Positions 35,377-44,534 of a DNA stretch of 64,000 bases are shown one piece after another; position 1 is the stretch's first letter; every line of letters starts with the position of its first letter. This DNA comes from Bradyrhizobium sp. ISRA464 (lineage in GTDB: Bacteria > Pseudomonadota > Alphaproteobacteria > Rhizobiales > Xanthobacteraceae). Where the stretch lies: assembly GCF_029910095.1 (NCBI RefSeq), contig NZ_CP094526.1, forward strand, positions 7,006,001-7,070,000, given 5' to 3'. The notes beneath the pieces were generated by a model that was not told where the DNA came from, did no database searches, and saw only the letters and a list, made by a program, of their open reading frames with translations. The translations under genes were made by a program, and so were the position numbers.

Positions 35377-35922
35377 CTAAAGTCCAAGACACTCCCTGAT
35401 TTCCAGCATGCTCCGGCGCAGCCAGGTCTTCACCGTGTTCACCGGCGTCTCGAATTTCGCGGCCAGCTGCTCGCGGCTCCAACCGTTGTAATAGGCGAGC
35501 AGCACGAGCTTCTGACGATCCGGCTCCAGACGACCGACGCACTCCAGCAGCCGCTTCAACTCCTCCGCCATCTCCCGTCGCGCCAGCGGATCGGGCGATT
35601 CCGCGGCCACTTCCATCGCCGCCGGTTCTTCCTCGAGCGAGACCTCGCCGCGCTTGCGCACGACATCGATGGCGCGGTTGCGCGCGATCGACGCCATCCA
35701 AGTGATCGGGGAAGAGAGGGCTGGATTGAACTGTCCGGCGCTGTTCCAGATCTTGACGTAGGCCTCCTGGATGACCTCCTCGGCAAGGTCTTGCCGCCGC
35801 AAGATACGGAGCACGACGCCGAAGAGTTTCGCGCGCGTAGCGGCGTAGAGTCGCTCAAAAGCGGCCTCATCCCCCTTGGCGACGGCGGCGATCAGCCAGA
35901 CCAGCTCAGCCGGCGTCAGCAT
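35377..35922 (-). CDS. ECF RNA polymerase sigma factor (SigK-like)
   Basis: A 181-residue group IV sigma factor. Region 2 is AFERLYAATRAKLFGVVLRILRRQDLAEEVIQEAYVKIWN, with SPITWMASIARNRAIDVVRKR completing 2.4. Region 4 is DRQKLVLLAYYNGWSREQLAAKFETPVNTVKTWLRRSMLEI, the HTH that reads the -35 element. It pairs with the RskA-like anti-sigma factor encoded downstream. Its own target promoter cannot be told apart; the GGAAC promoters in this window fit EcfG, a different ECF class. Confidence 0.93.
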   Translation of the reverse strand: MLTPAELVWLIAAVAKGDEAAFERLYAATRAKLFGVVLRILRRQDLAEEVIQEAYVKIWNSAGQFNPALSSPITWMASIARNRAIDVVRKRGEVSLEEEPAAMEVAAESPDPLARREMAEELKRLLECVGRLEPDRQKLVLLAYYNGWSREQLAAKFETPVNTVKTWLRRSMLEIRECLGL

Positions 35923-36091
35923 TCAGCGTCCCCCAAAGCCCGCTTTCCCCATCGCGTCGTCGCCAACCGCTCGATGCCAACTGCCGTGTTGCCAATGGTC
36001 TTGCCGCCAATTGTCTTTGCCGCCATCTCCTGAACGGTCGTAGCATATTTTCTTGCCACCCGATCCACCGATCGGCCGGCTTGTGGAAGTT

Positions 36092-36124
36092 CAAACAAAA
36101 ACCCGGGCCAAAGGCCCGGGTTTT
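36092..36124 (-). terminator. intrinsic terminator of the fliI-fliJ unit
   Basis: AAAACCCGGGCC and GGCCCGGGTTTT make a 12-bp stem with an AAA loop. Read on the minus strand it ends in TTTTTGTTT, 31 bases after the fliJ stop. Confidence 0.85.
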
Positions 36125-36154
36125 CTCATCGTATTCCGGGTTGGACGAGATGCG

Positions 36155-36574
36155 TCAGGCGATGACGCCGAGACGGGCGCGCATCAGGCCGATCGAGTCC
36201 ATATCGGCCTGCTCGCGGGCGGTCTCTTCAGCGCGCTCGCGCGCCTGGTCGCGCTCGTCGAGTAGCTCGACCTTCTTGAGCTCCTCAAATGCGTCCGACA
36301 GCAGCGCCTTGGCGTCCTCGAGCTGGCCGCGCAATTCTTCAGCCGAGCGGGTCAGGTTTTCCCGGCGCTGGATCGCCGCCTTGGCGTAGGTCGGATAGGC
36401 GAAATGGGAGGGATCGTTGATCCCGGCGCGCTCCTGCTCGACCTGGATCTCGCGCTCAAGCTCGACCGACATGCGCTGGAAGTCGGCGATCATGCCTTCG
36501 ATCTGGGTGACCCGGCGGCGCTTTTCGTCGACCTGAAACTTCTTCAGCCGGATCAGCGTTTCACGTGACTTCAT
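36155..36574 (-). CDS. fliJ: flagellar export protein FliJ
   Basis: A 139-residue protein that is almost wholly an antiparallel coiled coil (RETLIRLKKFQVDEKRRRVTQ at the N-terminus and long Glu/Arg-rich helices). FliJ is the stalk that couples the FliI ATPase ring to FlhA and escorts export chaperones. It follows fliI on the same strand after 109 bases, and a terminator closes the unit. Confidence 0.9.
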   Translation of the reverse strand: MKSRETLIRLKKFQVDEKRRRVTQIEGMIADFQRMSVELEREIQVEQERAGINDPSHFAYPTYAKAAIQRRENLTRSAEELRGQLEDAKALLSDAFEELKKVELLDERDQARERAEETAREQADMDSIGLMRARLGVIA

Positions 36575-36683
36575 CGACTCTTACTCCCCAGAAGTCCCGA
36601 TTTTGGACGCGGGACAGAGCCGGCTTCCCGCTGGGCCCCGCCGGCATCGCTAATGGTGTGCCGCGGATGATGGCCTGACAAAG

Positions 36684-38009
36684 TTAGCGTTCCGTTTCCA
36701 AACCCGACAGGATTTGGGCGAGTTGCCGGTAGCCATCGCCGAGACTGGTCGCCTCGTCCTTGGCCTGGCGCAGGAACGCCTCCAGCGGTTCGTGCAGCCG
36801 GATCGCCTCGTCGACCTCAGCACTGGAACCCGGCCGGTAGGCGCCGAGCCGGATCAGCTCTTCCATGTCGGCATAGATCGCCATCACCTGCCGCGCCTTG
36901 GTGATGAAGGGCAGGAAGGCCGGGTCGGCGGAGCGCGGCATGGTGCGCGACACCGACTTGAGGATGTTGACAGCCGGATAGCGGCCGCGCTCGGCGATCG
37001 CGCGCTGCATCACGATGTGGCCGTCGAGGATGCCGCGCACCGCGTCCGCAATCGGCTCGTTGTGATCGTCGCCGTCGACCAGCACCGTGAAGATCGCGGT
37101 GATGGTGCCGGCCCCGGTGCCCGGCCCTGCCCGCTCCAAGAGCTTCGGCAGTTCGGTGAACACGGTCGGCGTGTAGCCCTTGGCGGTCGGCGGCTCGCCC
37201 GCCGAGAGGCCGATCTCGCGCTGCGCCATGGCGAAGCGCGTGACCGAGTCCATCAGACACAGCACGTCCTTGTCCTCGTCGCGGAAATACTCCGCGATCG
37301 CGAGCGTGAGATACGCCGCCTGGCGCCGCATCAGCGCCGGTTCGTCCGATGTCGCGACCACCACGACCGAGCGCGCCAGGCCCTCCTCGCCGAGGTCCTC
37401 CTGCAGGAATTCCTGCACCTCGCGGCCGCGCTCGCCGATCAGGCCGATGACGGAGATGTCGGCATCGACATTGCGCGCCAGCATCGACAACAGCACCGAC
37501 TTGCCGACGCCGGAGCCCGCGAAGATGCCGAGCCGCTGGCCGCGGCAGCAGGTCAGGAATGTATTGAGGCCGCGCACGCCGAGATCGAGCGGGGCACCGA
37601 CCCGCTTGCGCGAATGCGCCGGCGGCGGCGGATTGCGGTAGGGCATCGGCGATGCACCCTGCGACAGCGGGCCCTTGCCGTCGATCGCCTCGCCCATCGC
37701 GTTGATGACGCGGCCGAGCCAGGCCGGCGACGGCCGCACCTGGCTTGCGGCATTGGCGATGACGGCACGGCAGCCGCGCCGTACGCCGTCGAGGCCGCCG
37801 AACGGCATCACGACCGCGTTGCTGCCGGAGAAGCCGATGACTTCGGCGGGGATGACGCGGCCGGCGCCGACGTCGATCACGATGCGGGCGCCGACCGACA
37901 TCGCGTGGATCGGGCCTGCGATCTCGACCATGAGGCCGCGCACCCCGACGACGCGGCCATAAATATTGACGCCGTCGATGTCGCCGATCTGCTCCGCGAG
38001 CGCCTTCAT
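36684..38009 (-). CDS. fliI: flagellum-specific export ATPase FliI
   Basis: A 441-residue F1-beta-like ATPase of the flagellar type III export system. Walker A is FAGSGVGKS, the catalytic Glu follows in [13 protein letters not shown], and Walker B is [20 protein letters not shown]. The N-terminal barrel carries [13 protein letters not shown]. First gene of the fliI-fliJ unit, and its 5' region is shared with the divergent ctrA promoter region. Confidence 0.96.
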   Translation of the reverse strand: MKALAEQIGDIDGVNIYGRVVGVRGLMVEIAGPIHAMSVGARIVIDVGAGRVIPAEVIGFSGSNAVVMPFGGLDGVRRGCRAVIANAASQVRPSPAWLGRVINAMGEAIDGKGPLSQGASPMPYRNPPPPAHSRKRVGAPLDLGVRGLNTFLTCCRGQRLGIFAGSGVGKSVLLSMLARNVDADISVIGLIGERGREVQEFLQEDLGEEGLARSVVVVATSDEPALMRRQAAYLTLAIAEYFRDEDKDVLCLMDSVTRFAMAQREIGLSAGEPPTAKGYTPTVFTELPKLLERAGPGTGAGTITAIFTVLVDGDDHNEPIADAVRGILDGHIVMQRAIAERGRYPAVNILKSVSRTMPRSADPAFLPFITKARQVMAIYADMEELIRLGAYRPGSSAEVDEAIRLHEPLEAFLRQAKDEATSLGDGYRQLAQILSGLETER

Positions 38010-38220
38010 TGCGAAAACCTTAAGTTTCCGCGCTTTTGGTTTTGCCGCTTAACTTCGTGTTTACCCGCATCGTTAATCATTGCGTCACTGTCTTTGGTGA
38101 CTGAGGTCGCTTGCCCGACAGAAGAAGGGCGAGTCGCGAGAGTCGGTTAGCGCCGTCTCTTAATCTGGAACTTGAACGAGAACGGGTAGGAAAAGCTTCT
38201 TCTACGCAATATCTTAGGGC

Positions 38221-38299
38221 GATTCGACTGAAATTGCACGGTTAGAGCTTGCGCGGAGGAATCAGTTTTTGTTAACCATAGCTCGTCAGGATCCGAATC
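38221..38299 (+). promoter_or_regulatory. ctrA upstream region: three GANTC sites and a TTAACCAT box
   Basis: GANTC occurs at 38221-38225, 38259-38263 and 38295-38299; this is the CcrM methylation site of alphaproteobacteria. TTAACCAT at 38272-38279 matches a CtrA half-site motif described in Caulobacter. Together they suggest methylation-sensitive and autoregulated expression of ctrA, which starts at 38377. The whole divergent gap to fliI is 367 bases and holds no gene. Confidence 0.5.
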
Positions 38300-38376
38300 A
38301 GTTGTTCAAAGGCGTTCTGTGAGTGCCGCAAGTGCGGCCGACCTGACGCCCGGAGCGGCGACTAAAGGGGACTGGC

Positions 38377-39078
<702 letters not shown>

Positions 39079-39130
39079 TCTTCGCAAGGGTGTCAGTAGC
39101 GAACCATCCGGTTCGCTCCTCCCGACTGGA

Positions 39131-39155
39131 CCCCGCCGCAATCGGCGGGGTTTTT
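39131..39155 (+). terminator. intrinsic terminator after ctrA
   Basis: CCCCGCCG and CGGCGGGG pair across CAAT and are followed by TTTTT, 53 bases after the ctrA stop. Confidence 0.88.
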
Positions 39156-39248
39156 GTTTGGGATTGAACCCGGCTCCCGTATGCGCCGACGAACGGAACG
39201 TGCAATTCTGCGCTGCGCGATTCCTGCCGAATTTCCGGGCGCCACGAC

Positions 39249-39653
39249 ATGATCCTGCAATCCCTCGCCGGCCTGCCGGCGTTCCTGGTCTATTTCTGCA
39301 CGGCGCTGATTGCCGTGGTCGCCTATCTGTTCGTCTACACCCGCGTCACGCCGCACGACGAATTCCAGCTGATCCGCGACAATGATCCCGCGGCCGCGAT
39401 CGCGCTCGGCTTGAGCCTGCTCGGCTTTGTACTGCCGGTGGTCAGCGCGATCGCACATTCCGCCAATGTGGTGGACTGCCTGATCTGGAGCATCATCGCA
39501 CTGATCGTGCAGATCATCGTCTATTACATCGTGAAGATCCCGGTGCCGAACCTGTCGGGGCGGATCGCCTCCGGCGAACTGGCGCCGGCGATCTGGCTCG
39601 GGCTGTCCTCGCTGGCGGCAGGCGCGCTCAATGCAGCCTGCATGATCTACTGA
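39249..39653 (+). CDS. DUF350 membrane protein (YjfL-like)
   Basis: A 134-residue protein with four hydrophobic helices (AFLVYFCTALIAVVAYLFVY, AIALGLSLLGFVLPVVSAIA and two more), which is the DUF350 plan. It is followed two bases later by a DUF1190-like gene and then by a glutathionylspermidine-synthase-like gene. The same order is found as yjfL-yjfM-yjfC in Escherichia coli, so the three probably act together at the membrane. The biochemical role is unknown. Confidence 0.85.
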   Translation: MILQSLAGLPAFLVYFCTALIAVVAYLFVYTRVTPHDEFQLIRDNDPAAAIALGLSLLGFVLPVVSAIAHSANVVDCLIWSIIALIVQIIVYYIVKIPVPNLSGRIASGELAPAIWLGLSSLAAGALNAACMIY

Positions 39654-39655
39654 CC

Positions 39656-40063
39656 ATGGCGGCCAAACCCAATCCGGAATTCGGCAAGCGCCGGCCGGCA
39701 AGGCCGCCGCGGCCGGGGCCGCCGGTGAAGCGCTCCAACCACGTGGCGCTGCTGGTGATGGGCACGCTCGCGGTCGGTGGCGGAGCCTATGCGTTGATGC
39801 CGCGCGAGAACTGCCAGCTTCCCCAGCCAGCGCCACCCGGCATGGCCGCGCCGGCGATCCCGCAGCCGGGCGCCGACTGCCCGCCGCGCAACTCGTCGTC
39901 ATCGTCCGGCGGCCATGGCGGCGGCGGAAGCTCGTCGCGCAGCAGCTTCTTCAGCAGCGATTCCTCGTCGGGCCGCTCGTCGTCATCGACCTCCAGCTCG
40001 AGCTCGGTGAGCCGCGGCGGCTTCGGCTCGTTCGCCCACGCGTTCGGCTTCGGCGGCGGCTGA
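39656..40063 (+). CDS. DUF1190-like Ser/Gly-rich membrane-anchored protein (YjfM-like)
   Basis: A 135-residue protein. A basic Pro-rich N-tail precedes one membrane helix (VALLVMGTLAVGGGAYAL, about residues 30-47). Outside it are two Cys (ENCQLP and ADCPPR) and a long Ser-rich tail ending in Gly/Phe repeats (FGSFAHAFGFGGG). Sequence similarity to DUF1190 is modest; the call leans on position between DUF350 and YjfC-like genes, with only two bases to the former. The low-complexity tail would be in the periplasm. Confidence 0.7.
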   Translation: MAAKPNPEFGKRRPARPPRPGPPVKRSNHVALLVMGTLAVGGGAYALMPRENCQLPQPAPPGMAAPAIPQPGADCPPRNSSSSSGGHGGGGSSSRSSFFSSDSSSGRSSSSTSSSSSVSRGGFGSFAHAFGFGGG

Positions 40064-40078
40064 GGCACTTTTGTCTGA

Positions 40079-40125
40079 CGCGTTTTCTTCACACGAACCG
40101 GACACCACCTCGCTCGAAAACGCTA
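40079..40125. repeat. palindromic intergenic repeat with GTTTTC/GAAAAC arms, copy 3
   Basis: A short copy of the element at 28252-28322: GACGCGTTTTC at the left, CGAACCGG in the middle and CGAAAACGCT at the right. It lies between the yjfM-like and yjfC-like genes and ends seven bases before the start codon at 40132, so it would cover the ribosome-binding region. Confidence 0.75.
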
Positions 40126-40131
40126 TGGCCC

Positions 40132-41289
40132 ATGCGACGCATTGAATGCCCCGAACGCGACGACTGGCGCGCGACCGCGGAGGCCGCCGGGTTCGATTTT
40201 CATACCATCGACGGCGAGCGTTATTGGGATGAGCGCGCCTATTACGCATTCACGTTGGACGAGATCGAGCGCGGCATCGAGGAGCCGACCGGCGAGATCG
40301 ATACGATGTGCCTCGAACTGGTCGGCCGTACGATCGACGATGAGAGCTATCTGCGCCGGCTGAAAATCCCGGAAGCGTTTTGGGGGCTGATCTCCGAGAG
40401 CTGGCACCGCGACGACGCCAGCCTCTACGGCCGTGTTGACCTCAAATATGACGGCAACGGCCCGGCCAAGCTGCTCGAATACAATGCCGACACCCCGACC
40501 TCGATCTTCGAGGCCGCGGTGTTTCAATGGACCTGGCTAGAGCAGGCGATCGAGCGCAACATCATCCCGAAGCGCGCCGACCAGTTCAATTCGATCCATG
40601 AACGGCTGATCGAGGCCTGGAAGAAGCTCGGCGGCGGGCGTCCGCTGCATCTCGCCGGCATGACCGGAAACGCCGAAGACGCGGGCACGCTCGCCTATCT
40701 CGAGGACGCCGCGGCGCAGGCCGGGCTGACCACCACACTGCTCGACATCGAGGCGATCGGGCTGCGCGACGACGGCCAATTCGTCGACCTCGACGACCGT
40801 CCGATCGAGCTCGCGTTCAAGCTCTATCCCTGGGAGTGGATGTTCCACGACACGTTCGGCAAGAATCTCGCCACCGCGCCGACACGCTGGATCGAGCCGC
40901 CATGGAAGGCGATCCTGTCGAACAAGGGCATCCTGCCGCTGCTGTGGGAGATGTTTCCAAACCACCCCAATCTGCTGCCGGCCTATTTCGAGGACGACCC
41001 GCAGGCAGCTCAGCTCGGCAGCTCCTTCGTGCGCAAGCCGATCTATTCGCGCGAGGGCGCCAATGTCGCCCTGATCAGCGCGGGCACGACGCTGGTTGCG
41101 CAGGAAGGCCCCTACGGCGCCGAGGGCTACATCCGCCAGGCGCTTGCGCCGCTGCCGGATTTCTCCGGGCAGTATCCGGTGCTCGGCAGCTGGCTGGTCG
41201 ATCACACGCCGTGCGGGCTTTCGATCCGCGAGGACGAGAACCCGATCACCGGCAACACCTCGCGCTTCCTGCCGCACGCGATTTTGTAG
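40132..41289 (+). CDS. glutathionylspermidine synthase-family ATP-grasp protein (YjfC-like)
   Basis: A 385-residue protein of the GSP_synth family, an ATP-grasp amide ligase fold. Visible segments include RVDLKYDGNGPAKLLEYNADTPTSIFEA, LFEMFPNHP-like LLWEMFPNHPNLLPAYF, FVRKPIYSREGANV and a C-terminal LGSWLVDHTPCGLSIRED. It lacks the N-terminal amidase of the bifunctional Gsp enzyme. Homologues may ligate a peptide-like or polyamine substrate, but no activity is settled for this branch. Third gene of the set, following a repeat. No typical ribosome-binding site is seen because the repeat ends at that place. Confidence 0.88.
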   Translation: MRRIECPERDDWRATAEAAGFDFHTIDGERYWDERAYYAFTLDEIERGIEEPTGEIDTMCLELVGRTIDDESYLRRLKIPEAFWGLISESWHRDDASLYGRVDLKYDGNGPAKLLEYNADTPTSIFEAAVFQWTWLEQAIERNIIPKRADQFNSIHERLIEAWKKLGGGRPLHLAGMTGNAEDAGTLAYLEDAAAQAGLTTTLLDIEAIGLRDDGQFVDLDDRPIELAFKLYPWEWMFHDTFGKNLATAPTRWIEPPWKAILSNKGILPLLWEMFPNHPNLLPAYFEDDPQAAQLGSSFVRKPIYSREGANVALISAGTTLVAQEGPYGAEGYIRQALAPLPDFSGQYPVLGSWLVDHTPCGLSIREDENPITGNTSRFLPHAIL

Positions 41290-41315
41290 ATGAGGATTCT
41301 GAAGCAAGCGCCGCT

Positions 41316-41463
41316 CTATCCCCGTCATCCCCGCGCAACGGCGTCGCCGCTGTCGCTGGAGGAGCGCGTAGCGCCTCTCGAAGGATGCTCGGCCCGGCCG
41401 GCGGCCGTCGATCCTTCGAGACGCGCGCAAGAGCGCGCTCCTCAGGATCACGCGGAGGCAGCA
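41316..41463. repeat. palindromic intergenic repeat (CTTCGAGA type)
   Basis: TCTCGAAGGAT and its reverse complement ATCCTTCGAGA flank a GC-rich centre, and GAGGAGCGCG on the left is mirrored by GCGCGCTCCTC on the right. It lies between the converging yjfC-like and cheR genes. Confidence 0.7.
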
Positions 41464-41491
41464 ATGCGATCTTCCGAATTCGGAAGACCTG

Positions 41492-42355
41492 CTAGCGCGA
41501 GGCGGATGCCACCGCTTTCAGCACATGCGCTGCGCCGGCACGCGCGACGGTGTTCGGCTGATAGAGCCCACGCCGATCCGGATAGGGCCTGAAGAGATTG
41601 GTGATGCCGACCACGGATTCGGCGGCGCCCAGCGCCAGCACGCCGTCGGGTTCGAGCATCCGCGACAGCTTGGCGAAGATCGACGCCTTGGTGTCCTGGT
41701 CGAAATAGATCAGCACGTTGCGGCAGAAGATCACGTCGAAGGTGCCGAGATGGGAGACGTCCTGCAGCAGATTGAGCTGGCGGTGCTGGACCATGCCGCG
41801 GATGTCGGCATTGAGCTGCCAGAGTTCGCCGTGCTGGGTGAAGTACTTCACCAAGAGATGGATCGGCAGGCCGCGCTGCACCTCGAACTGGCTGAACAGG
41901 CCGGCCTTGGCTTTTTCCAGCACCGCCTGCGACAAATCGGTGGCGACAATGTCGATGCGCCAACCGGCGAACAGCGCGCTTGCCTCCTTCAGGCACATTG
42001 CGATCGAATAGGGCTCCTGCCCGGTCGACGAGGCCGCGCACCAGATGCGAAGCGAGCGGCGCGCGGCGCGCGCCTGGGCGAGCGCAGGCAGCACCACTTC
42101 CTTCAGATTGTCGAACGGGATCTTGTCGCGGAAGAAGAAGGTCTCGTTGGTGGTCATCGCTTCGACCACCTCTGAGGTCAGCGCCTCGGCGCTGCCCTTC
42201 ATCCTCTGTACAAGCTCGGTGATCCCAGCGAGATTCCACCGGCGCGCCAGCGGCATCAGGCGGCTCTCGACCAGATATTGCTTGTCGGCCGAAAGGTCGA
42301 GCCCGGAGCGCTCCTTCAACAGCTTACGCAGATACTCATAGTCCAGCGGCGTCAC
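41492..42355 (-). CDS. cheR: chemotaxis protein methyltransferase CheR
   Basis: A 287-residue enzyme that methylates glutamates on chemoreceptors using SAM. The N-terminal helical domain ([18 protein letters not shown]) precedes the Rossmann part with [33 protein letters not shown] and [17 protein letters not shown] 42355 overlaps the cheB stop by four bases (GTGA) with GGGAGA upstream, which fixes the start. It is the last gene of the cheA-W-Y-B-R unit. No methyl-accepting receptor gene lies in the operon. Confidence 0.95.
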   Translation of the reverse strand: MTPLDYEYLRKLLKERSGLDLSADKQYLVESRLMPLARRWNLAGITELVQRMKGSAEALTSEVVEAMTTNETFFFRDKIPFDNLKEVVLPALAQARAARRSLRIWCAASSTGQEPYSIAMCLKEASALFAGWRIDIVATDLSQAVLEKAKAGLFSQFEVQRGLPIHLLVKYFTQHGELWQLNADIRGMVQHRQLNLLQDVSHLGTFDVIFCRNVLIYFDQDTKASIFAKLSRMLEPDGVLALGAAESVVGITNLFRPYPDRRGLYQPNTVARAGAAHVLKAVASASR

Positions 42356-43515
42356 GAACGGTCTCCCGAAAACACACGAACAAGTTTCGGTGCGATCTGA
42401 TTGAGCGGCAGCACGGCGGCGCAGATGCCGGCATTGGCCGCCGCGCCCGGCATGCCCCACACCACGCTGGTCTCCTCGTCCTGGGCGATCACGCTGCCGC
42501 CGGCCGCGACGATCTCCTTGCCGCCGCGCATGCCGTCGGAGCCCATGCCGGTCAGGATCACCGACATGATGCTGCCCTGCCAGACCTCGATCGCGGAGGT
42601 GAACATCGGATCGACCGCGGGCTTGCAGAAATTGACCGGCGGCCCGTCGTCGAGCGCGATCACCGCATTGATGCCCTGGCGGGCGACGCGCATGTGACGC
42701 CCGCCCGGCGCGAGGTAGATCTGGCCCGCCTTGACGACCTCGCCGTCAACGGCCTCATGCGCCGGCCGCTTGCTGGTGCGTGCCAGGTGCTCGGCGAGAA
42801 TGGTGGTGAAGGTCGGCGGCATATGCTGCGTGATCAGCACCGGGAAGCGGTCGATCACCACTCCGATCTCGGCGACCAGCGTCATCAGCGCCTGCGGGCC
42901 GCCGGTCGATGAGCCGATCAGCAGCACCTTCGGCGACAGCGGGCCAAGCGGGCGGCGGGCGAATTGCACCGGCGCAGCAGCAGGCGCAGGCACGGTGCCT
43001 GCAGCCGCCGCACGCGGCCTGTCGTGCCCCGGCGCCGGCGACGGGCTCGCCGCGGTATGAGCCGCGCTGCGGCGCGCCTTGGCGCCGAGATGGCGGATTT
43101 TCTGGATCAGGTCGTGGCGGAAGGTTTCGGCTGCGGTTGCTTCGCGCGTGCTTTCCGGCTTCGGAATGTAGTCGGAGGCGCCGAGCGACAGCGCTTTCAG
43201 GCTGATCTCCGCGTTGCGGAGGGTCAGCGTGGACGCCATGATGACGACGAGGTCGCGCTTCTTTGCCAGCAGTTGCGGCAGCGCCGAGATGCCATCGAGA
43301 TCGGGCATTTCGATGTCAAGCACGGCAACGTCGGGATTGATCCGCTCGAGCTGATTGACGGCGTCGAGGCCGGTGCGCAGCGACGCCACGACTTCCATGT
43401 CGGGCTCGGCACCGATCCAGCGCGAGATCATCCCGCGGATCACGACGGAGTCGTCGACCACCATCACCCGCACCTTCTCGGTAGGGGGCGATGGCGGGGT
43501 CGCAGCACTTGTCAA
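42352..43515 (-). CDS. cheB: chemotaxis methylesterase/deamidase CheB
   Basis: A 387-residue two-domain protein. The receiver holds the acidic pair VVDDS and phospho-Asp67 in [14 protein letters not shown] Pro/Ala-rich linker of about 50 residues follows. The esterase domain has the catalytic Ser in [12 protein letters not shown], His in ITQHMPPTF and Asp in [10 protein letters not shown]. It removes methyl groups added by CheR and is activated by CheA. Translationally coupled to cheR. Confidence 0.96.
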   Translation of the reverse strand: MTSAATPPSPPTEKVRVMVVDDSVVIRGMISRWIGAEPDMEVVASLRTGLDAVNQLERINPDVAVLDIEMPDLDGISALPQLLAKKRDLVVIMASTLTLRNAEISLKALSLGASDYIPKPESTREATAAETFRHDLIQKIRHLGAKARRSAAHTAASPSPAPGHDRPRAAAAGTVPAPAAAPVQFARRPLGPLSPKVLLIGSSTGGPQALMTLVAEIGVVIDRFPVLITQHMPPTFTTILAEHLARTSKRPAHEAVDGEVVKAGQIYLAPGGRHMRVARQGINAVIALDDGPPVNFCKPAVDPMFTSAIEVWQGSIMSVILTGMGSDGMRGGKEIVAAGGSVIAQDEETSVVWGMPGAAANAGICAAVLPLNQIAPKLVRVFSGDRS

Positions 43516-43602
43516 CGCAACACTCCTGAACTCACCAGCGACGCAACGGCACGCATGACAACGGTTGAGGCGAGGGCTTCCGCCGCCGGATCGAAAGCAA
43601 CC

Positions 43603-43968
43603 TTAGATGAGTCCGACTTCCTGGAACTTCGCGGTGACGATGTCCTTGTCGAACGGCTTCATGATGTACTCGTTGGCGCCGGCATGCAGCGCGCGCGCAA
43701 TATGCGCGACGTCGTTCTCTGTGGTGCAGAACACGACCTTGGGCTGATCGCCGCCGGGCATGCGACGCAGATTGCCAAGGAACTCGTAGCCGTCCATCAC
43801 GGGCATGTTCCAGTCGAGCAGCACTGCGTCCGGCATTCCGCGTTTGCAAATCTCGAGCGCCTTCTCGCCGTCCTCGGCCTCGACAATCTGGAAATCGAGA
43901 CCTTCGAGGATGCGGCGGGCGACCTTGCGAATGACGCTTGAGTCATCGACAATAAGACACGTTCTCAT
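43603..43968 (-). CDS. cheY: chemotaxis response regulator CheY
   Basis: A 121-residue single receiver domain. LIVDDSSVIRK supplies the Mg-binding acids, Asp52 in VLLDWNMPVMDGYEFL is the phospho-acceptor, and Lys in YIMKPFDK completes the site. AGAGGTCGCAG precedes ATG 43968. In its usual role it binds the flagellar switch after phosphorylation by CheA. Confidence 0.95.
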   Translation of the reverse strand: MRTCLIVDDSSVIRKVARRILEGLDFQIVEAEDGEKALEICKRGMPDAVLLDWNMPVMDGYEFLGNLRRMPGGDQPKVVFCTTENDVAHIARALHAGANEYIMKPFDKDIVTAKFQEVGLI

Positions 43969-44040
43969 CTGCGACCTCTGCTTCCTCATCCCCTCAAGGA
44001 TGTTTCGTTCTTCAGTTCCGTCGCCCTGGTCACGCTGCTT

Positions 44041-44511
44041 TCAGGCAGCCTTGGCGTCTGGCATCAATTCGAGCACGCGATCGACGTCGAGGACGACCAT
44101 GAGCTGGCCGTCGAGACGGTGGACGCCGCCGGCGAGCTTGGCCATGCGGGGATCGAGGTTGACCGGGTTGTCCTCGCGGCCCGCCTCGGGCAGCCGCAGG
44201 ACCTCGCCGATCTGGTCGATCAGCAGCCCGTAGGATTCGCCGCGCAGGTCGACGCCGACCGCCATCATCGCCTTGCCGTCGCCGGCCCGGGGCAGGCCGA
44301 GCCGGGCGCGCATGTCGACCACGGTGACGATGCGGCCGCGCAGGTTGAGCACGCCGGCGATCTCCGCCGACGACAGCGGCACCCGCGTCAGCCGCTCCGG
44401 CATGAACACGTCCTGCACCCGCGAGATCGGCAGCCCGAACAGCTGCCCGCCGATCACGGCGGTGATGTATTCGGCCATGATGCCTTCGCTCGCTTCGCTC
44501 TTGCTGGTCAT
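44041..44511 (-). CDS. cheW: chemotaxis coupling protein CheW
   Basis: A 156-residue CheW domain. FGLPISRVQDVFMP, GVLNLRGRIVTVVDMRARLG and YGLLIDQIGEVLRL are the family's conserved strands. It joins chemoreceptors to CheA. AGGAG lies just before the ATG, and cheA ends 23 bases upstream. Confidence 0.95.
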   Translation of the reverse strand: MTSKSEASEGIMAEYITAVIGGQLFGLPISRVQDVFMPERLTRVPLSSAEIAGVLNLRGRIVTVVDMRARLGLPRAGDGKAMMAVGVDLRGESYGLLIDQIGEVLRLPEAGREDNPVNLDPRMAKLAGGVHRLDGQLMVVLDVDRVLELMPDAKAA

Positions 44512-44534
44512 CGCTCCTGTTTCCCTGGGTCCCG

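Noticed and set aside
35916..36098. 60-codon minus-strand frame overlapping the sigma factor start
   Set aside because: Its only start is TTG inside the T-run of a terminator, with no ribosome-binding site.
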